Shown: positions 12,310 through 20,553 of the stretch, in pieces
Numbering within the stretch: the first letter of the stretch is position 1
Layout: every line of letters starts with the position of its first letter
Origin: Paenibacillus lutrae
Lineage (GTDB): Bacteria > Bacillota > Bacilli > Paenibacillales > NBRC-103111
DNA length: 64,000 bases
Assembly (NCBI RefSeq): GCF_009757775.1
Contig: NZ_RHLK01000008.1
Coordinates: 63,171 to 127,170, forward strand
Direction: 5' to 3'
Notes under the pieces: generated by a model
What the model saw: only the letters and a program-made list of their open reading frames with translations
Told to the model about the DNA's origin: nothing
The model's database searches: none
Program-made: the position numbers and the translations under genes

Positions 12310-12560
12310 TATTTACTCATAATTTACCCATAAATACTGCTCGTAAAGAGCTGAAGCATCATCTTCAATCTTTTGAGTTATATGTAAATACGTGTCCGCT
12401 GTGACTTTCACGCTTGCGTGCCCAAGTCTTTCGGACACGTATTTTTTTATTTGCGTCAGCTTCCAGCAAATGTACAGCGTTAAAACATATGGTAATAAGA
12501 TAGGTAATTCTGCTCGTTTACATACTTCTTTAAATATTCTCTTACCACTGCTGCTAATTG
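12310..12560 (-). pseudogene. C-terminal remnant of a tyrosine-type (phage/ICE) integrase
   Basis: On the minus strand KYVSERLGHASVKVTADTYLHI, followed by QKIEDDASALYEQ and a stop at about 12311, is the C-terminal active-site region of tyrosine recombinases, with the histidine of the LGH motif and the catalytic tyrosine region. Upstream, HLLEADANKK, which should precede KYVSERLGH directly, is in another frame: the switch falls in the A7 run near 12445. The upstream Arg-x-x-His box cannot be recognised and the N-terminal two thirds are gone. It is a degraded integrase and marks an old integration next to the sufB 3' end. Confidence 0.75.
12386..12451 (+). terminator. inverted repeat with T run, possible suf terminator
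   Basis: AAATACGTGTCCG (12386-12398) pairs perfectly with CGGACACGTATTT (12432-12444), enclosing an inner hairpin CACGC-TT-GCGTG (12409-12420), and a run of seven T follows. It is the only terminator-like structure soon after sufB on the plus strand, yet it lies within the integrase remnant coded on the other strand. Confidence 0.45.
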
Positions 12561-12634
12561 CGCTTCTTTTTTGTTTAAAACCTCCTTTCGCTTGCTTTCG
12601 TATCTGGGGCAGAACAAACATGTGTGGAGCTAAT

Positions 12635-12676
12635 AAAGACTGGAACGCTGGTAGATATCCAGCATTCCGGTCTTTT
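12635..12676. terminator. rho-independent terminator in the accessory islet
   Basis: AAAGACTGGAACGCTGG (from 12635) pairs with CCAGCATTCCGGTCTTT with one wobble and one mismatch around the loop TAGATAT, and TTTTT ends the hairpin. It sits upstream of the integrase remnant and probably belongs to a lost gene. Confidence 0.65.
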
Positions 12677-12718
12677 TGCGTCCCGATATTGAAAAGGTAT
12701 TGATAGAACAACAGCTAG

Positions 12719-13026
12719 TATGAGCCGCATCTTATTCTGACTGTTAACTATTACGATCAAGAGGTGAGAGAATGATAGCTGTATAAATGACGCTTATTAT
12801 TTAAGGGCGTCACACTTATGAACCAGCATCGCTTAAACCTCTTGTGAAATCAGATCTGGATACTATAGATCTTTGTACAGAAGGCAATGGGAGGACGCAG
12901 CATAAAGCAAAAAAGAAACGCCTCCGGGGTCCTAATAAAAAATCAAATAGTACCTCTACTAGGAAAAATATAGACATAAGAAGGATTTCTGTTAGATAAT
13001 TATAAATATGGAAGGAGCTGATAAAA
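12719..13026 (+). other. islet intergenic stretch with a short open frame lacking a clear start
   Basis: A plus-strand frame of about 65 codons ending at the TAA near 13000 encodes YEPASLKPLVKSDLDTIDLC and then a lysine/arginine-rich tail (KAKKKRLRGPNKKS). It has no ATG with a ribosome binding site; the first plausible start is an internal GTG. It may be a gene fragment. I see no recognisable domain. The last 20 bases hold GGAAGGAG, the ribosome binding site of the next gene. Confidence 0.3.
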
Positions 13027-14760
13027 GTGACTTCAGATGTTGTAGATTACGGGGTTGAGATCGAGAGGTTGAACCGAGAAAGCATACAAAACCGTGCGGA
13101 GATTGATTCACTTAAACAAAGCTTCATTCAGACTAATATTGAGTTCGGATCAAGAAGCTTTAATGTTGAATGGTTTGGAGGGAAGGGAGATGGGGAGAAG
13201 ATTTCTACAGAAGCTGTTCAACAGATAATTGATTTTTTGGGGGAGAAAGGCGGGACGGTATTTTTTCCTTACGGAATCTACTTGCTTGGAAGTATCACAT
13301 GTCGGAATGATATACGCTTTGAATGTGCGCCCGGCACAGTTATAAAGTTCATCAATAATACGAATGGTTTTAAAGTTGATAACTGTAGCAACATCACATT
13401 TTCGGATTTTATTTTCGACGGATCACTGCAGACAACAGGGACCAGATACATGATTAAGGGTTCGAACGCTTCTAAGGTTATGATCAAAAGGCTCAGATTG
13501 TCTAATGGATCGTACGGTATCTGGCTGGAGAATATTACGGATGGTGTGATACTTGATTGTGAAGGATATGGTTTTCGGGATTGGCCCTTTTACATACAGG
13601 GGTGCAATGGATTCAAATACCTTCGAAACAAGTCATTTAACAATCAATATGATGGACTCAAGATGGGCGGCCTTGACTTGCCTAATCCAAAGATCACGAT
13701 AAAAAACACTGAAGTCGCAGGCAATGAGTGCTACGGAAACGTGCGTGACGGTTTCGACATAGCTGCAAACAATATCGAGAATTTGATCATTCATGACAAT
13801 AATTTTCATGATAATTTACTTCAAGGTATTGATTGCAAAGTAGTCTACCAGAGCGACTACATGCGTAATATTCATATTTATGCGAATAGTTGCTCTGTAA
13901 ACCACAACCAACAAATCAATGTTCAGTGTGATATTGTCGCGTCAGCCGCTGAAAGGATCGTTGTAGGCAGTAATACACTATACTGTGCCAGCTCGAATGA
14001 CCCAAATTCTGCCGGGATTAGGATGTACGGAATGGCTGATAATTGCCGGGTGCATGATAATCACATTAGCGATGCATACAACGGCGTCCGTATATCTGAT
14101 TCAAGCAATGTAACCGTTGAAAACAATATTATAAGGTCTGGAAAATTCGGCATAAGAGAAGATCTGGTTTATCTCACTCAAGCAGCTAACAATGTATATC
14201 AAGGTAATAATGTAGTTGTCTCTGACAATTGTTTTTATAAAAATGATCCAAGAATATTGAATACAATAGTAAGATCAAATCGTTTTACAGTTACGGGCAC
14301 TGGATACAGAGTCTATGTCATCGGGGCAGAGTCAACAAGCAATTGCTACAACAACGATGGAGGCTATTCCAATAGTATGCCAAGCGGGAGAGCCACGAAA
14401 GGTGACGTATTCTTTAATACAGATGTCACAAATGAGAATTGTTTAGGATGGATTGCCATGTCCACGTCTCCTACAGCCGAGTATGATATTTTTGGGAAAA
14501 TAGGTACAGCAAAAACTAAAACAGCACAAATTGACTTTCCTGCAATATCACCAGGGGCAACATCTGCAATAACTTATTCTTCATTAGCCTGTAACCCCGG
14601 TGATATGGTAACGGCTGTTCCTCTGGCTGCAGTACCTGCTGGGTTAGTGTGGAATGTGTGGATCATAAGTGCAAACAGAATTGAACTTAGACTGACCAAT
14701 ACAACAGGCAACTCGATTGATCCAGCACCTGTGAACTGGCGTTTTGACGTGTTAAAATAA
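13027..14760 (+). CDS. right-handed parallel beta-helix (pectate lyase superfamily fold) protein, phage-appendage-like
   Basis: The 577-residue product opens with a short coiled-coil-like stretch (VEIERLNRESIQNRAEIDSL), then FNVEWFGGKGDGEKISTEAVQQIIDFLGEKGG and TVFFPYGIYLLGS, the entry of the pectate-lyase-3/tailspike fold. About 350 residues of beta-helix coils follow, with repeats such as NLIIHDNNFHDN, NCRVHDNHISDAYNGVRISD and NVTVENNIIRSG. A small beta-rich C-terminal domain starts near residue 495. There is no signal peptide. The GTG start has GGAAGGAG about nine bases upstream. It is more AT-rich than its neighbours and next to an integrase remnant, so it was probably acquired by transfer. 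Catalytic residues cannot be assigned; a tail-spike or surface-polysaccharide role is inference. Confidence 0.75.
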   Translation: MTSDVVDYGVEIERLNRESIQNRAEIDSLKQSFIQTNIEFGSRSFNVEWFGGKGDGEKISTEAVQQIIDFLGEKGGTVFFPYGIYLLGSITCRNDIRFECAPGTVIKFINNTNGFKVDNCSNITFSDFIFDGSLQTTGTRYMIKGSNASKVMIKRLRLSNGSYGIWLENITDGVILDCEGYGFRDWPFYIQGCNGFKYLRNKSFNNQYDGLKMGGLDLPNPKITIKNTEVAGNECYGNVRDGFDIAANNIENLIIHDNNFHDNLLQGIDCKVVYQSDYMRNIHIYANSCSVNHNQQINVQCDIVASAAERIVVGSNTLYCASSNDPNSAGIRMYGMADNCRVHDNHISDAYNGVRISDSSNVTVENNIIRSGKFGIREDLVYLTQAANNVYQGNNVVVSDNCFYKNDPRILNTIVRSNRFTVTGTGYRVYVIGAESTSNCYNNDGGYSNSMPSGRATKGDVFFNTDVTNENCLGWIAMSTSPTAEYDIFGKIGTAKTKTAQIDFPAISPGATSAITYSSLACNPGDMVTAVPLAAVPAGLVWNVWIISANRIELRLTNTTGNSIDPAPVNWRFDVLK

Positions 14761-15567
14761 GGTGGAAATTAAATTAACTGAAAAATTTCATAACCGCCGT
14801 TTTAATTGTGTATGCAGAATTTATCATTTTAAGAGGATTATCAGTAACCGCAAGAAGTAGAGTGTTAAAAAGGCGGGTTGATTATGGAGGGTTTAAAATA
14901 TATTAATGTAATCTTGTTATAGCTCAAGTTTTATAATACGTACTTCTTTATTTATCTTCTTTTAAGGAATTATAATCGTTGAAATCTTTCTGTAACTCAT
15001 TAGTTTTTATTTTGTTCATAAATTATTTTTTCTTACTTCTCAAGTTTGATTTAATTTATTTAATATTAATATCGCCTTAATAGAAAAATTATTACTAGTA
15101 ATAGGATAATAAATACTAGTACTAGCAATACTACAGGTGCTACCTACCAAAATAAATCTTTTTTATGGAATCATCGGGAGGAAGGAATGCGCTTTTTTAA
15201 GAATGATGCTATATCGTTGTAAAAAGAATTAATTTATTTTATGATTTTATACTCCTCTGTAATGTTAACTTTTATATCCGCCAATTTGGTTTCTGTATTA
15301 TTTATTCTATTTGTTAACTCTTCTCTAGAGTATTAAGGTATCAATAAAATGGGCGGCAACGGTCCCGGGAAGCTAGAATCCGTCTGCTGCATTCCGCCAT
15401 CTTAAATAAGGCAGCTTACCTTGATACCCTCCAATCGTTAAGATAAGATTAGATGAAAGATCCGTTAATTTTGGAGCAATGACCTCTAATATCCTGCGTG
15501 CCCGGTTTTCCCGGGCATGATTTTCTACATAGCATGCTTGCTTTTTACAAAGGAGTTTGAACAATCT
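14761..15567. other. AT-rich region without a convincing gene
   Basis: About 800 bases, strongly AT-rich to about 15340. I see short open frames only. On the minus strand near 15236-15337 a frame reads SREELTNRINNTETKLADI and ends EEYKIIK before a stop, a possible coiled-coil fragment of a phage-type protein. Around 15100 there are small palindromes of the ACTAGT type. From 15340 onward base composition returns to that of the backbone, which suggests the right end of the islet lies near there. Confidence 0.4.
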
Positions 15568-16020
15568 ATGAGAATAAGACAATTGGCTGCCGGCGAGCAG
15601 CCCCCTATGGATCTGCTCCTCTCGGCCGACCCGTCTGAAGTAATTGTAGAAGAGTATCTGCGGAGAGGACAATGCTTTATCGCGCTTATGAAAGAGACGG
15701 TAATAGGCGAATATGTGCTGCTGCCGACAAGACCCGAAACGATTGAATTGGTGAATGTTGCAGTAGCTGAAGAGTATCAAGGCCAAGGCGTGGGGAAGAA
15801 CCTTGTTAACCATGCGGTTAAGCAAGCCAGGGATTCAGGCTATAGAACGATTGAAGTCGGAACGGGAAATTCGAGTGTGGATCAGCTTGCCTTGTACCAG
15901 AAGTGCGGGTTCAGAATGACGGGGATTGATCGTGATTTTTTTATCCGTCATTATCCGGAAGAAATATACGAGAATGGTATTCAGGTAAGGGATATGGTAA
16001 GACTATCGCAGGATTTGTAA
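15568..16020 (+). CDS. GNAT family N-acetyltransferase
   Basis: The protein of 150 residues starts MRIRQLAAGEQ at the ATG at 15568, chosen because AAAGGAG lies 12 bases upstream; the frame is open further upstream without a better site. The acetyl-CoA-binding motif is VNVAVAEEYQGQGVGKNLVN (Q-G-Q-G-V-G), and the later ALYQKCGFRMTGIDRDFF is the usual C-terminal GNAT strand. It resembles the YvbK group of Bacillus. The acceptor substrate is unknown. It is monocistronic and ends before the hairpin at 16126. Confidence 0.9.
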   Translation: MRIRQLAAGEQPPMDLLLSADPSEVIVEEYLRRGQCFIALMKETVIGEYVLLPTRPETIELVNVAVAEEYQGQGVGKNLVNHAVKQARDSGYRTIEVGTGNSSVDQLALYQKCGFRMTGIDRDFFIRHYPEEIYENGIQVRDMVRLSQDL

Positions 16021-16072
16021 AAAAAGTACTCCATTTACCTATTTATTCCTTGAACCTATTTGTAAAATGTGC

Positions 16073-16097
16073 AGGTATAAAGGTATAAAGGTATAAA
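16073..16097. repeat. short tandem repeat (AGGTATAA)n
   Basis: Three consecutive copies of the octamer AGGTATAA, followed by a partial AGG, lie between the GNAT gene and its terminator. Such a run is prone to slippage. Confidence 0.7.
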
Positions 16098-16125
16098 AAG
16101 GTTACAAGCAGGTACAACATCGAAC

Positions 16126-16168
16126 AAAAAGCAGCCACAACTTGTTAAAGATGTGGCTGCTTTTTTTT
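16126..16168. terminator. bidirectional terminator
   Basis: AAAAGCAGCCACA and TGTGGCTGCTTTT form a perfect 13-bp stem with a 12-base loop, T8 on the plus side and T5 on the minus side. It separates the convergent GNAT gene and the membrane-protein gene at 16198. Confidence 0.9.
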
Positions 16169-16197
16169 ATTTTCTCCATAGTCACAGGGTGATGCAG

Positions 16198-16728
16198 TTA
16201 CAAATAGGGGATATGAACGCGGATAGTAGGATCTGCCGCAAGCGGAACAACAAAGCCTGCAATCCATACCGCAGCGATCAGAAAAGAGAAAAGAGACAAA
16301 ACCAGGCCGGAGGTGCGGCGGTAACGACGCCAAGCTATGAACCCGCTAATCAGGGCGGCGAAGCCAAAAAGCAGCCCGAGAGGGATAGTCACGAGCAGCA
16401 GACTGAACAGGCACGCAAGCAATCCGCTAATGAAGGCGAAGACAGAGCTGAACCGGGATGGTCGTGCTGCAGGGACGGGAGACTCCAATCGTGCCGAGGT
16501 GCCCGTTACATCCGGTCTGGCGGATATACCAGATATACCCGGTGAAACGGGCAAACCTGGCTCTTCATCTTCGAGAGGTTCAGAACGGGTCCCGGTCAGG
16601 CTGCTGGGGTAGCCGAGTTCTCCGGAGCGGGGCTGGTTAACCGTCGCCGCTCTTTGACGCTCTCCCGAATGACTAGAGGTTTCCTGCTGATGATGGGGGG
16701 AGGCCTCTTTCTTATCATCTTGCTCCAA
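16198..16728 (-). CDS. hypothetical membrane protein with a long disordered N-terminus
   Basis: The preferred start is the TTG at 16728 (then EQDDKKEASPHHQQE), because AAAGGTGG lies 11 bases upstream; this gives 176 residues. The frame is open to an ATG at 16827. The first 100 residues are polar and rich in Ser, Pro, Arg and Glu. They are followed by two or three hydrophobic helices (SSVFAFISGLLACLFSLLLV, GLLFGFAALISGFIAW, LVLSLFSFLIAAVWIAGFVV) with the arginine-rich turn WRRYRRTSG. This resembles the DUF4190-type small membrane proteins with a cytosolic tail. No function is known; no partner gene is evident. Confidence 0.6.
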   Translation of the reverse strand: MEQDDKKEASPHHQQETSSHSGERQRAATVNQPRSGELGYPSSLTGTRSEPLEDEEPGLPVSPGISGISARPDVTGTSARLESPVPAARPSRFSSVFAFISGLLACLFSLLLVTIPLGLLFGFAALISGFIAWRRYRRTSGLVLSLFSFLIAAVWIAGFVVPLAADPTIRVHIPYL

Positions 16729-16886
16729 GGGAAAACCCACCTTTCTGTCGGGATTAGAATAACGTGTGCTCAAAGCTGGAAATTTATCCAGCACATTATA
16801 CAGCGGATATGAATTAGTGTAACACAAAACAGCCGAACGGCTCCTGGAGAAGAGACGGCGGCTGTATAATTTGAATCCGAGTAGTT

Positions 16887-17939
16887 CTAGTGAATAGAGA
16901 TAGAGATGATTTCCAGATCCGGACGATGAGTCAGATCGATAAATTCTTCATCAACCTGGACTAGCGGACGGAAAAAGTCATTCGGGAAAGTCATTACGAT
17001 AATTCCGGAACTGCCATCCGAGAGGGAGGCTTTTTTACCGATGAAGTTAGGAATCATGCTGGCGATAAATACATGCACCGCTTCCGCATCCAGTTCCCCG
17101 AAGCTCATTCTATGAAGTTCTTTCAATACGTAGAGCTGGTCTTTCTTCTGCTGGTAAGAACGATTGCTGATCATAGCGCTGTACACATCGGCTACCGCTA
17201 CAATCTTGGCGGCAGGGTGGATGGATTCCGCCGTTTTCCCTAACGGATAGCCGGAGCCATTCATGCGCTCATGATGCTGTAAAGCGACGAGAGCAGGCAG
17301 TTCTTCGCCGATCGACTTACGGATGATATCATACCCGTAAACCGTATGCTTGCGCATCTCATTGAACTCCTCTTCGCTCAGCTTACCGGCTTTCTGCAGC
17401 ATATCGAAATCAATCTTGCATTTCCCGATATCGTGAAGGTACCCGGCCCGGCCGATCTTATGTGCCTCCTCCTCGGAGTTCCCCAGCCAAAGTGCGATAA
17501 AATAAGAAAGAATGCCTACTTGCACACTGTGCTGGTATGTATAATCATCGCGGCTATCGAGACAGAGCAGAAGATTGACGACGTCCTTCTCTTCCCTAAC
17601 TGTAGTGATCAGAGGAGCAAAATGCTTGTTGACGGTCTCCTCTTCTATTTTTCCGGAATTCATAACGTCTGCGAACAGATCTTTGATACCGTTAATGGCA
17701 GTTTGAAACGATTCTTCATGACGAAAGATTTCCGGTGCGGCGGGGCTTTCATCCTGCAGAGGATTCTCGGGCAGCGGACGTGATTCAATATCGACATATT
17801 CAATTTGATGCTTGCTTAATTTAAGGATATCGAACTCGTCCACTTGTGTATTGGCTGGTAAGATGTTCAATCCAACGGAATTGAACGTATCATGGGTGAG
17901 CCGGTCACCCACCTGAAGTTCTGCTATATGAATTCTCAT
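16887..17939 (-). CDS. HD-GYP domain protein, probable c-di-GMP phosphodiesterase
   Basis: The protein has 350 residues from the ATG at 17939 (MRIHIAELQVGDRL), which has AAGGTGA nine bases upstream; another ATG three codons earlier is too close to that site. A DUF3391-like N-terminal part precedes the HD-GYP domain: HSVQVGILSYF, LHDIGKCKIDFDML, and the defining HHERMNGSGYPLGK. HD-GYP enzymes linearise cyclic di-GMP to pGpG or GMP and act in the cytoplasm. A second HD-GYP gene lies at 23152 with the same layout. No membrane or receiver domain is visible. Confidence 0.92.
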   Translation of the reverse strand: MRIHIAELQVGDRLTHDTFNSVGLNILPANTQVDEFDILKLSKHQIEYVDIESRPLPENPLQDESPAAPEIFRHEESFQTAINGIKDLFADVMNSGKIEEETVNKHFAPLITTVREEKDVVNLLLCLDSRDDYTYQHSVQVGILSYFIALWLGNSEEEAHKIGRAGYLHDIGKCKIDFDMLQKAGKLSEEEFNEMRKHTVYGYDIIRKSIGEELPALVALQHHERMNGSGYPLGKTAESIHPAAKIVAVADVYSAMISNRSYQQKKDQLYVLKELHRMSFGELDAEAVHVFIASMIPNFIGKKASLSDGSSGIIVMTFPNDFFRPLVQVDEEFIDLTHRPDLEIISISIH

Positions 17940-18261
17940 TGAATTCATTCACCTTTTTCCCAAAAATTCTCAATCTTCTTTATAATATCAGCAAAGACGG
18001 CGTTCTTGCAATGAAACCTCTTCCAATTTCCGGAATTATTTCATGCTAAGCGACCTAAGAAAAGAGAGAGGTTCAGAAGGGAAAACGCGGAAAAAAAACA
18101 TGAGAATAAAGGCTATTTTGAGAATTAAGGCTATTTAATGAAGAAACTATTATACGAAGAAATTGGCGGGGAGTGCGGACTGCTGTCCCAATCTGTTTTC
18201 CGCAACTCCATATACAGGAAATCAGCAGGAGAGAGGCATCACAATTACATACATTCCCATT
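17940..18261. other. intergenic region upstream of the HD-GYP gene
   Basis: It holds a direct repeat around 18111-18141, with the element GAGAATAAAGGCTATTTT followed at once by GAGAATTAAGGCTATTTA. No gene is seen. The promoter of the HD-GYP gene must lie here; I cannot choose one. Confidence 0.4.
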
Positions 18262-18306
18262 AAAAAGACAGCGGTCTCCTGGCAAATTCAGGAGGACACG
18301 CTGTCC
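18262..18306 (-). terminator. terminator of moeB
   Basis: Read on the minus strand, ACAGCGTGTCCTCCTG pairs imperfectly with CAGGAGACCGCTGT and is followed by CTTTTTA. It lies just after the moeB stop codon. Confidence 0.75.
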
Positions 18307-18311
18307 GGGTC

Positions 18312-19385
18312 TTACATGCCGATATACCGGCTGTATAAAGTTTTGGCCGCTGCGGGGTCGCTGACCCCTTGAACTAGCACTCTCCCGTCGGGAAAAATCA
18401 CCAGCGTCACTTCATCGCTCGGATGGAAACGGAGCAGGAAGCGGTTACGGCTGACTCCGCCCAGCGGCGATAAGCGCTGCTCCCACTGGTCCAGTGTAAG
18501 AAAGGATGCCTGGACGGGAAGGATCTGGACAGAGTCGCGGCCGCATAGCGTCTGGATGGTTTCACCCTCGATTTCGGCATCGAGGTAATCGAACTTCCGG
18601 TGCGCGCATGCGGGACAATCCTGCTTGCGCGCACCGGCTACATCAACCGACGAATACTGGTTGTACCAGAGGTCCCACTGCTGCATGCGGCGGTTGAGAT
18701 GCTCATGGTCCCCGATCAGGAGTTTCATGGCCTCGGTCGCCTGATAGGAAGCGACCATATGAATGATCGGGCCGATCACGCCGGCGGTGTCGCACGTATC
18801 CGCCGCGCCGTGAGCCGGTGCTGCGCCGAACAGGCAGCGCAGGCAGGGCGTCTGGCCGGGCACGATCGCAAGCGATACGCCGCGTGAAGCGACGGCGCCG
18901 CCGTAGATCCACGGAATGCCGTATTTCACGCTGACGTCGTTGATCAGGAAGCGGACGGAGAAATTATCCGTCCCGTCCAGAATCAGATCAACGCCTGTCA
19001 GCAGGTCATCGGCATTCAAGGGATTGAGATCGCCGACATGCGCTTCGATGTCGACGAGCGAGTTGATCCGCGCAAGCTTTGCTGCCGCGGCTGCGGCTTT
19101 GGGCTGCGCCTGGCGCACATCTTCTTCGTCGTAGAGCATCTGCCGCTGCAGATTGCTCTCCTCGACGAAGTCGCGGTCGATCAGGCGCACATAGCCTACT
19201 CCGGCGCGAACCATGTGGTTCGCAAGGACGGTGCCGAGGGCGCCGAGGCCGACGATCGCAACGCGAGATTGACTCAGCGTACGCTGGCCTCTCTCGCCTA
19301 CGGGCTTGAACAGCACATGGCGCGAATATCTGGACGGGACCGTCTCAGGTTTGATTTCATCAGGAGGAAGTTGCACAATCCTCAT
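18312..19385 (-). CDS. moeB: MoeB/ThiF family adenylyltransferase
   Basis: MoeB adenylates the C-terminal glycine of MoaD for molybdopterin synthesis. The 357-residue protein has the E1-like nucleotide-binding motif VGLGALGTVLANHMVRAG, the aspartate loop LIDRDFVEESNLQRQ, the magnesium-binding DGTDNFSVRFLIND, and the zinc cysteine pairs CLRC and CPAC. The crossover loop CDTAGVIGP is present. The C-terminal 100 residues (from about 260) are an extra domain, not the rhodanese type of MOCS3. The moaD-moaE fusion upstream on the same strand supports MoeB over ThiF, although ThiF cannot be excluded. Confidence 0.85.
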   Translation of the reverse strand: MRIVQLPPDEIKPETVPSRYSRHVLFKPVGERGQRTLSQSRVAIVGLGALGTVLANHMVRAGVGYVRLIDRDFVEESNLQRQMLYDEEDVRQAQPKAAAAAAKLARINSLVDIEAHVGDLNPLNADDLLTGVDLILDGTDNFSVRFLINDVSVKYGIPWIYGGAVASRGVSLAIVPGQTPCLRCLFGAAPAHGAADTCDTAGVIGPIIHMVASYQATEAMKLLIGDHEHLNRRMQQWDLWYNQYSSVDVAGARKQDCPACAHRKFDYLDAEIEGETIQTLCGRDSVQILPVQASFLTLDQWEQRLSPLGGVSRNRFLLRFHPSDEVTLVIFPDGRVLVQGVSDPAAAKTLYSRYIGM

Positions 19386-19437
19386 TCCTTTCTACTATAG
19401 AAATGACATGATATACGGCACGTTTGCCGCGGTCTTT

Positions 19438-19569
19438 CATTTGTATTTGATTATTAAGTACGTACCGTGTGTACTGTATTTAATTTGTATTTTATTATAA
19501 AGTACGTACCGTGCGTACTGTATCTCATTTGTATTTGAATATGTTGAACGTACCGTACGTACTGTATCT
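19438..19569. repeat. three tandem 44-bp repeats, each with a palindromic core, upstream of moeB
   Basis: Three exact-length units lie at 19438-19481, 19482-19525 and 19526-19569. Each starts AATTTGTATTT or CATTTGTATTT and ends GTACTGTAT(C/T)T. The core of unit 2 is AGTACGTACCGTGCGTACT, a near-perfect 9-1-9 palindrome; in unit 3 ACGTACCGTACGT is a perfect 6-1-6 palindrome. On the minus strand unit 2 contains TATAAT next to the core. The position between moaDE and moeB suggests operators or a repeated promoter element. Confidence 0.9.
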
Positions 19570-19633
19570 CATGCAGTCTGCTGCTCCATGCGCTCCAAAC
19601 TAACCATGCCTATGCTGGTCGCACATCTTGTTC

Positions 19634-20392
19634 TTACAGGAGCGGGTCAAGCGGATTCCATTCTCCGGATGCATACCCTTTCCACTGGGAACCGTCTTCA
19701 TGAATCTCTTTTTTCCAAACCGGAAGAATCTGTTTCACTCGCTCGATCGCATAGCGGCTGGCTTCGTAACACGCCGCCCGGTGAGGCGTTGAAACCGCAA
19801 TGACAAGGCTGCTTTCGCCTATTGCAACAGGGCCCAGGCGGTGGGTCATAGCACAGCATGCTCCCGGCCAGCGTCCGGCGATCTCCTCGCCGATCGTTCT
19901 CATGGTATTAAGGGCCATGGGCTCGTATGCCTCGTATTCCAGCAGGACCGTACGCTGCCCATCCGTATGCTCTCGTGTCGTGCCGATGAAGAGGAGAGTG
20001 GCTCCGCAGTCGGGATGAGCCGTCCTGGCTGCGACTTGGTCCGCATCAATGGGGCTGCGGGTCAGCGCATAGGGGGAAGAGTCTTCCGCAGCCCTTTGCT
20101 CCGTATTGGCCCCTCCATCTCTGCCGCTGCCGCCTGATACCGGCGGGATCAGGGCAAGCTCGTCCGTTACGGCAACCGTTTCTTCGGGTGCAGCGTAAAT
20201 ATGATTCTTGGCTAGGAAGCAGTGGGTCAGCAGGGATCCCGCTTCCGGATACTGGCGAATCATTTCTTCCAGCAGCTGCCGTACCTGGACGGTATCACTC
20301 CCGCCAGTTGTCTTCTCATCTATAGACAGATCGACAAAAGGCCTGCCGAGCACATCGGCCAGACCTGCAAAAAGACGTATTCGAAACGTCAT
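19634..20392 (-). CDS. molybdopterin synthase MoaD-MoaE fusion protein
   Basis: Residues 1 to about 90 are a MoaD-like ubiquitin-fold domain (TFRIRLFAGLADVLGRPFVDL to LALIPPVSGG) ending in the Gly-Gly that normally is the free thiocarboxylated C-terminus. After a variable linker (SGRDGGANTEQRAAEDSS), residues from about 105 form MoaE: FIGTTREHTDGQ, LEYEAYEPMALNTMRTIGEE, VAIGESSLVIAVSTPHR, and the catalytic lysines in VWKKEIHEDGSQWKGY. MoaD and MoaE together insert sulfur into precursor Z. The fusion implies cleavage after SGG, as proposed for MoaX of mycobacteria, or another way to load sulfur. It lies upstream of moeB. Confidence 0.9.
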   Translation of the reverse strand: MTFRIRLFAGLADVLGRPFVDLSIDEKTTGGSDTVQVRQLLEEMIRQYPEAGSLLTHCFLAKNHIYAAPEETVAVTDELALIPPVSGGSGRDGGANTEQRAAEDSSPYALTRSPIDADQVAARTAHPDCGATLLFIGTTREHTDGQRTVLLEYEAYEPMALNTMRTIGEEIAGRWPGACCAMTHRLGPVAIGESSLVIAVSTPHRAACYEASRYAIERVKQILPVWKKEIHEDGSQWKGYASGEWNPLDPLL

Positions 20393-20553
20393 GAACGCTC
20401 ACACTCCCGCAACTTGCTTTTACAACTAGCATATCATACGATTTGATGAAAATGATATAATCAGGCTAACAGTGTCTTGCGGCGAATCTTACATAACAAC
20501 AGTCCGAAGTGCATATTTTTAAAAGAGACAGGCTTTCCAGCGGAGGTGAGAGG

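Noticed and set aside
12313-12711. A 132-codon minus-strand gene for a full small integrase
   Set aside because: The first third runs through a terminator hairpin and the active-site region is frameshifted; only the C-terminal end is real, so it is listed as a pseudogene.
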